In this document: in pieces, positions 57,475 through 64,000 of the stretch
Layout of the letters: each line of letters begins with the position of its first letter
Position numbering within the stretch: the first letter of the stretch is position 1
Source: Letharia columbiana
Lineage: Eukaryota; Ascomycota; Lecanoromycetes; Lecanorales; Parmeliaceae
Assembly (NCBI RefSeq): GCF_014066305.1
Contig: NW_023501045.1
Span: 431,501 to 495,500, forward strand
DNA: 64,000 nt
Reading direction: 5' to 3'
Program-made: the position numbers and the translations under genes
The notes under the pieces: model-generated
What the model was told of the DNA's origin: nothing
Databases searched by the model: none
The model's input: the letters and a program-made list of their open reading frames with translations, nothing else

Positions 57475-57510
57475 CGTGCCGTCCAGAAATAAGTTATCCG
57501 GCTAGAATTT
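57469..57510 (+). repeat. Third, directly oriented copy of the same terminal repeat
   Basis: Overlapping the right end of the inverted-repeat element, the sequence AGTACTCGT then TCCAGAAATAAGTTATCC again follows the left-end pattern. It may mark the left end of a larger related element extending into the AT-rich block. Confidence 0.5.
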
Positions 57511-57597
57511 TAGCGTCTTGGCGTGACGTTATCCCTCACTCGAGGACGACGGTGGTAGTCTCAGTAATTTAGACTCACGGCTAGCCGAGGAACCATA

Positions 57598-57690
57598 GGC
57601 CCCCCCCACCCCCCTTTCCCCCTTTAAGGGAAAAAAAAAAAAAAAACAAAAAAAAAAAACCCCCCCTTTAAAATAAAATAAAAAAAAACA
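57598..57690. other. Homopolymer-rich junction at the AT-rich boundary
   Basis: C-runs, then GGG followed by about 16 A, about 12 more A after one C, then seven C and A/T runs. Such stacked homopolymers are unlike either flank and suggest a low-quality or artefactual assembly join. Confidence 0.6.
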
Positions 57691-58389
57691 ACAAAAAAAA
57701 TTTATATTAAATATTTTTTTATTTTTATCGTAATAATTACCTCGTTAATAGAAAATCGCGATTTCCTTTATTTTTTTAGTTATTATTATATAGTCTTTTA
57801 ATATTAATTAAGAGGCTAATAGATCTTTCGAGATCGTTAAATAAGTATATAAACTTTTTATTATAATTAAATAGCTCGTTATTATTATATAAGCTTATTC
57901 GAATATATATTCTCCGCTAACGATTATAATATCTATCTTTAATTAATTACTTTTCGATAATTAAATTTTAGATAATAACGTATTATATTTAGTATTATTA
58001 AAAGATTATATAACGAGTTAAGTATAATAATTAAATTATAAATTTAATCGTATTAATATCTAATAGAAATCGAGTATTAAAGTTATTTCCTCTATATATA
58101 TATTTATTAACTCGAAGATATATTACTTAAAAGTTAAAGAGAGTATAAAATATATATTTTAAATAGTTTTAACGCGTTTAACGTATTTAAAATAAATTAA
58201 AGCGAATAAAAAGACTATAAGAAGCGCTTAGATACGCGATTTTCTCTTTAATAATAATAGCGAGATATTTTTAAATTATATATATTAACCTCTTTATAAC
58301 TTATAGAAATATTCTTTCTTCTAATAAATACGAAGTTTTAAAATATTTAGCGAACTAGTTCTAGAGTAAAGAAAAAAAGTTATATCAGT

Positions 58390-58790
58390 ATATATAATAG
58401 AATAAGGTAGGGCTGAGCTTGAAAACCTTGAATTTGTATGTGCAGCCAATCATAAATTCAGGGTCACTACGCTCTTTGGTTAGACCAGCTGAGTCATCGC
58501 GGGTAAATAAATTAGCGTCCGCAACCATCAAAATCTCGCCCTCCCGCGCCTCCCACATCAAAAAAATAGATGTACGTTATTCACAATAGTAATAACTTTT
58601 TTGTTTTCTATTGAAATTTTGAAATTTTTGTTTTAAATTTTGAAGCGCTATTTGCGCTTTCCGAATTTTTAAGAATTTTAAAAATTTGTCTTATAATCAT
58701 TAAAGCGCAAGGAATTCAAATATCGCTCACCAAAGTTCGCTCACCAAAGATCGCTCACCTATTTACTCGATAGCCCTGATCAAAAAAATG
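58390..58790. mobile_element. Island with normal dinucleotides inside the AT-rich block
   Basis: This approximately 400-bp stretch has many CpA/TpG and CCC/GGG words, unlike its flanks. AGGGCT at 58409 and AGCCCT at 58772 form short inverted ends 369 bp apart. Near the right end are three tandem 14-mers of TCGCTCACCAAAG type (58723-58761). It is probably a later insertion of a small element or a solo repeat. Confidence 0.5.
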
Positions 58791-61700
58791 ATTATGAATT
58801 TAATTCATAGGCCTTTACTCGTATTTAATACTCGAATATAAAAGTAAAAAAAAGAATATTTTAACGTTTATATATAATCTCAAATTATAAATAACGATAT
58901 AAACCCTTCTTCGCTTACGAAAGAATAAAATTTTAAGTATTATATAAGCGCGGAAGAGCTAAGTAATTACGATAGTTTTAATAATAACTTATATATCGTT
59001 AGTAATATTAATATCCTCTCTTATATTACTTTAAATTCTAATATTTATTATTTTATCTTTAATATAATAGTAGAGATTAGTTACGTTATAATTTACGTCT
59101 CGAAATATATAGTTAATATAGAGAGCGAGTAATATTATACTCTAATTATCTTATAAAGTTAATAATAATAAATAAATCTTAATAAAGCTAAAAATAGGCT
59201 TAAAAAGAAATAGATATATACGATTCGCTATTTATTTAATAATAAAAACGCTATTCTAATAGCGAAAACGGGCTTTAAAAAGAGTCTTATTTTTTACTCT
59301 TTATTTTTATTAAAACCGAGTAGTATAGCGATTCTTATATATTTACTTAATATATTAAAGTTAGATTAGTAATTAAAGATTAATATATTATTTAATATTA
59401 GCGTCTTTATTCTAAATACTTAGATTAATAAGAATAAAAATCTATATAATATCGTTAGCGGTATTTATATATATATTCTTATTAATCTCGAGATTTTTAT
59501 AGATAATAAGAACTTTTATATAATTATTATAAAGAATATAGAATTTATCTTACGACTTAGTTTTATTATTATTAATAAGATATATATAATATAATAATAA
59601 GATAATAGCTTTCATTTTAAATATAGTAAACTTTATAAAATAAGAATATTAATTTTTAATATATTATAATTTGAAATCTCGGCTACGTTAGATAATTAGA
59701 TATTAAATATCTATCGATTACGTATTAGTTTTATAAACGATACGCTTATTAAGATTATAAAGATTTTTATTAATTACGAGAATATTATACTTAATATTAA
59801 ATCTCTATAATATAAATCGAGCTCGTTTAAAGATCTTCGTTTTTTAATATAGCTATCGAGTTATATATCTACTAAGATAATTTTATATATTAATTATATT
59901 ATACTTAATTATAATATTATTAACTAGTTAACTCGATAGTATCTTAATATAAATTAGATAAAAAAAGAAGCGAAAAGACTCTTTTATATTTATAATAATA
60001 AAATAAATAAAGAGAAGTTAAAAACTATAGCTATCGAATTTAAGAGATTAAATTCGATAATTAGACTTCTTATTATTATAGACGCTTTCGATATAAATAT
60101 TAATAACCTCGATATATATCTTATTATATAATAATTATTATCTAAAGATATTTATTCTCTCTTAAGTATATAGTAGCGAGCTAGTCGTATAGTTTAAGTA
60201 TTAAATTTATATAATAACTTTATATAATTTATCGAGAATAATCTAATTAATTTATTATTCGAGAATTTAGCTACTTTTATAATAAATATAAAAAAAATAT
60301 AAGCTAGAAAGCGAGTGAATATACTAAAAGAATAATATATTATTCTTAATCGATTTTAGAGTAATTATATTCGAGAATTCTTTTTAAAGTATTTCGATAA
60401 GACTAAATCGATTATAGTAGTCTATTCTATCGGATACTATAATTATTATAAAAAAATTATATTTATAAGAATCTTAAATATATAATTTAAAGACTCGATA
60501 AGTATAAAAAATTATATATTAAACGCGAGGATAATTAATATATATAAGAGATTACTTAAATAGAATTAAGAGAAATATAAATAAAAATATAGTAAAATTA
60601 ATATTACTAATATTATCGAGTCGAATATCTTTCTAGACGTGAATATCGTATAGAAATAAACTAAATAAGTCGATATTATTATTATTATTAACGACTTCTT
60701 AATATTAATAATAGAATAAGATCTATACTAGATAAATAAATATAAATTTAAGCTTTATTCTCTTATTAAACGTTAATTCGAGAGAATAACTATAATTAAT
60801 AAGAGATTAAATATTAAGTAAGCGAAGAAGAAAAAGTAGATTAAGATCGATAAGGGAAAGATAGAAGTCTTAATAACTAAAGAAGTAATTAAATAAATAA
60901 AGATTTATATAATAAATAAGATAAAAGAGGTGAAGATAAGAGATACGAAAACTATAGCGAAGATAAATAGATAAAAGATTATAAAAATAAAAGTATAAGA
61001 GAATAGAGCTAAGAAGATTAACTTAGTTATAAAAATTATAATAACGCTTTATAAGCGAAAAAGTTCTAATATTAAAATTATATCTAATATAAAGAAATAA
61101 AAGTAAATAGATAGTAGATCTTTATTAATCGATATATTAATAACGATAAATAAATAGAGAGTTAATATAAGAGTAGATAGAGGTAATATATATAAATAAC
61201 TTTAGAAATTAGATAGATAACTAGTTAAAGAAATAATATAGTTTAATATACTTTTTTAATATATTCTTAAGAGTATCTTTCTTCGACGGCGATAGCGGCG
61301 GTAATAGCGACGGTGATAGCGATAATGATATTATACTCTAAGCGTCTCGCTAATATATTATTAATAGTATATATCTATAAATATTAGAAGTTTTAAAAAT
61401 AAAGAGAATTAATAAAGAAATAATTAAATAGTAATAATATAGCTAACTAGTATAGTTATAAGACTAAAAAAAAGTCGAATTTAAAGTTAATAAAGAATTA
61501 AATAAAGCTCTCTAATTAGTTAAGGCCTTTTAACTCGTAAACGTAGAAATCTTATTTCGATATTAAATAGCTTAATATAAGATATATAGTAGTTTTCTCT
61601 ATAATAATACTATATAGCTAAATTTAATAGATTTATTAATAACGATAGTAAGGTTCGCTAATAGCGCTATATAGCTTTAAACGTAGTTACTAATCGAAAA

Positions 61701-61794
61701 GATATAGTATAATATGAAATATTAATCTACTATATTATACTCTAATATAATATAGATTATTAAGATTTATATAATTCTATACCTAGTATAATAT

Positions 61795-61884
61795 GAAATC
61801 TTGGCGGGATATTCTACGATATGATATATCTATAGTATTATATTATAGAATAATATATATATAGAATATCCCGACTGGGATTTC
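61795..61884. mobile_element. 90-bp inverted repeat, possible MITE relic
   Basis: The left arm GAAATCTTGGCGGGATATTC and right arm GAATATCCCGACTGGGATTTC are imperfect inverted repeats of about 22 bp flanked by TA-rich sequence. They keep TG/CC words absent from the surroundings. A 16-bp direct repeat (TAGTATAATATGAAAT) occurs at 61705 and again at 61784 just outside the left arm. Confidence 0.5.
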
Positions 61885-64000
61885 TATATTTAGAAGTAAT
61901 TATTCTAATTATTATTCTAGTTAACGATTACGCTAAATTAATAAGATATAGAATTAAATATGATTATATTTTATTACTCTATATATATAAAAGAAAGCGA
62001 GCTATATCTACTGATAATAAGAAAAACTTATCTTCCCTAATATCAGTTACGCGAAATCCGCCGGCACTTCGTAATTAAAGTTATCGACGATAATTTTATA
62101 CGCCTATTACGTATTTTCGATATCGCTATCTAATATAAAATTATATATATTATAATTATAGTCTTTTTACTAAATCGTCGATTTAAGAAAGTTAATATAT
62201 TTCTTAATATTCTCTCGAAAGTATTATAGCTTAATATAATAAGTTATATTTCTTTAAGCTACCTTCTCGCGATATATAAAAAAAAGATTAAATATAGAAA
62301 GTATATAAAAGTATATTTAATAATTCTAGAATGGATTAGCGATATCTATAATAATAATTAGAATTAAGAATTAAATATACTTAAATAAGAGATAGCTTTA
62401 CGCTATTTATATAATAGCGATAATAGTAACTAAGATTAAAATATCGACTTAGATAATATAGCTTTCGTAGTAAACTTTTTATTACTATATATTAGATTAA
62501 TTATATATAAATAAAGATTTATAATTTTATCTTCTAGACGTAATCGTATTTAATATTTTAAGATTTCTATAATAGCTCGATACTTATTAATTAACGTATT
62601 AATATTATTATATCTAAGCTATAATAGCGCTTATTATTAAATTCTATATTACGCTCTTAAGTAATTTAAAAGATAAGATTTACTTAATTATTAGCGCGTA
62701 TAATAAAATTATTCTTAATACTTATATCTTATTTAATTTCGATATTATTTATTTTCTTTTAATTCGAGCTCTCATCTTTATTTATATATACGATAGTTCG
62801 CGCGATAAGCGAAACTTTAGACTTCTTCGCAATTACGCTCGCGTATTTTTCTTATATAATACTATTAAAATATAAGTCTATTAGAATAATAACTAGAATT
62901 AAAAATTATTTATCGCTTATCTATTATATCTTATCTAATTTACTTAAGAGTTTACTTTTATTATAATAACGATATATTAATATATTTAACTTTATACTTT
63001 TTAATAATTATAGCGTAATTAATAGTTAAGATATTAGCTTTCTTTACTTTCTTAATTAGTTTCTCTTTAAATATAAATATATTTATTCGCTATCGCGATT
63101 TCTTAATATTTTTATTTTAATTAAGCTTATTCTTTATTTTTCGTTTTAATTAAGAATCTAATTATTATTTAATTAATCTATATCGAGACTCTTTAATATC
63201 GCTATCGTTATTAATATTTAATATTTATTATAATAAATTATTAGACTTAATCTCTTCTACTTTAATTATTATAAAAAGATAAATTAGTAAATATATATAA
63301 AAGAATTAAAGGGCTTATATAAATATCTACGAATATTAAGCTATTCTTAATTTTAATTAAAGCTCGTTTTATTAAAAAGTACGTTAATTCTAGCAAGTAT
63401 CGATATTAAAAATAAAGAGGATATATATCGTATACTATTTTAAGTATATTATTATAGAGTTCGACTTAAAGAATAATTATTTCTATAAAAGTAGTAAGAC
63501 TTAAAGATAAGAAAGTAAGAACGAAATACGCGAAAATTTTAATAAGTTATAGTAGTTTAGCGCTAGCTAAATTAGATAAAAATAATCGCTTACTAACTCG
63601 CTCTTTTAAATCTTTTATCTTTTAATCTATATAAGCTATAATAATAATTATAATTATTATAGAAGTAATTAAGATTATATTAGATAATAGCGCTTAATAA
63701 GCGTAATTCGCTTAAGCTTAAATCTTTAAAATTAAAGAAAAAATATCTTATTAATATCTAATTTAAGCTAGATAATTTAAAATAATTTAAAAATTTAATA
63801 TACGCGATAGATATCTAAGCTTTTCTTCCCCCCTTCTTTCTCTTTAAGACTTTCTTTTTTATATTAACTCTTTTTATTATTAGATTATCTTCTTTATATA
63901 TTAGATTTCTATTTAAGTAACTTAATATTATTATAGTAATATTAAAAGTATAACGTAGTTATTAAGTTATATATTTATTTTTTATTTTTTAATAACTTTA

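Larger units (their letters stand above)
57630..64000. repeat. RIP-like AT-rich block with degraded transposon remains
   Basis: About 6.3 kb of very AT-rich DNA runs to the window end. Reading through it, CpA and TpG dinucleotides are almost missing (for example 57720-58380 and 58980-61250), TpA is everywhere, and remaining C and G sit largely in CpG or in CT/GA contexts. This is what repeat-induced point mutation (C to T in CpA on both strands) leaves behind. No frame longer than about 60 codons survives. The source is probably one or more transposons (60780-61230 is purine-rich on the plus strand, as a Lys-rich coding relic would be), but no domain can be read. Confidence 0.85.

Overview
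The window is a piece of a filamentous ascomycete chromosome (Pezizomycotina, possibly Dothideomycetes; the class is my inference). Genes carry short 48-146 nt GT-AG introns, intergenic spaces are compact, and the products (Chs7, Ppo oxygenase, KP4-like protein, C6 zinc-cluster regulator, PPxY arrestin, Clg1-type cyclin) are typical of moulds. No tRNA, rRNA or CRISPR array was recognised.

Layout. 1-9 kb: accessory-looking DNA with two convergent small secreted Cys-rich protein genes (KP4-like at 1835, a cystine-knot-like protein at 2753-3182), an Mpv17/PMP22 membrane protein, an orphan secreted protein and a GFA/CENP-V-like enzyme. 9.9-13.9 kb: a nine-exon fatty-acid dioxygenase/P450 fusion of the Ppo (psi-factor oxylipin) family. 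14-18.6 kb: almost empty, with a 47-bp minisatellite and one tiny Cys-rich ORF. 18.7-33.5 kb: CHS7, a Zn2Cys6 factor, mitofusin FZO1, VPS2 (ESCRT-III), a 5'-truncated alpha/beta hydrolase in a relic-rich gap, and a Clg1/Pcl-type cyclin. 33.5-40.3 kb: poor in genes, with small or degraded loci. 40.4-56.6 kb: HEM3, a mitochondrial NADH dehydrogenase (NDE), a PPxY arrestin, the four-BRCT protein Dpb11/Rad4, a PLAC8 protein and an RGS-domain membrane protein.

57.2-64 kb is a different compartment. A cluster of inverted repeats and a run of homopolymers lead abruptly into about 6.3 kb of extremely AT-rich DNA in which CpA/TpG dinucleotides are nearly absent while CpG survives. That is the signature expected of repeat-induced point mutation (RIP). 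No ORF longer than about 60 codons remains there, but small islands still carry CpA/TpG and look like later insertions.

The genes do not form one pathway. They are mostly conserved housekeeping genes (mitochondrial dynamics and respiration, haem synthesis, endosomal sorting, replication checkpoint, chitin synthase export) with accessory loci interspersed. The strongest oddities are the convergent Cys-rich pair, the Ppo protein lacking the expected I-helix Asn, two GC-AG introns, four stop-free introns of length 3n, the truncated hydrolase, and the transposon-end cluster at the RIP boundary. I did not find a convincing wholly new multi-gene system. Exon boundaries were assigned by eye from splice signals and frame, and need RNA support.
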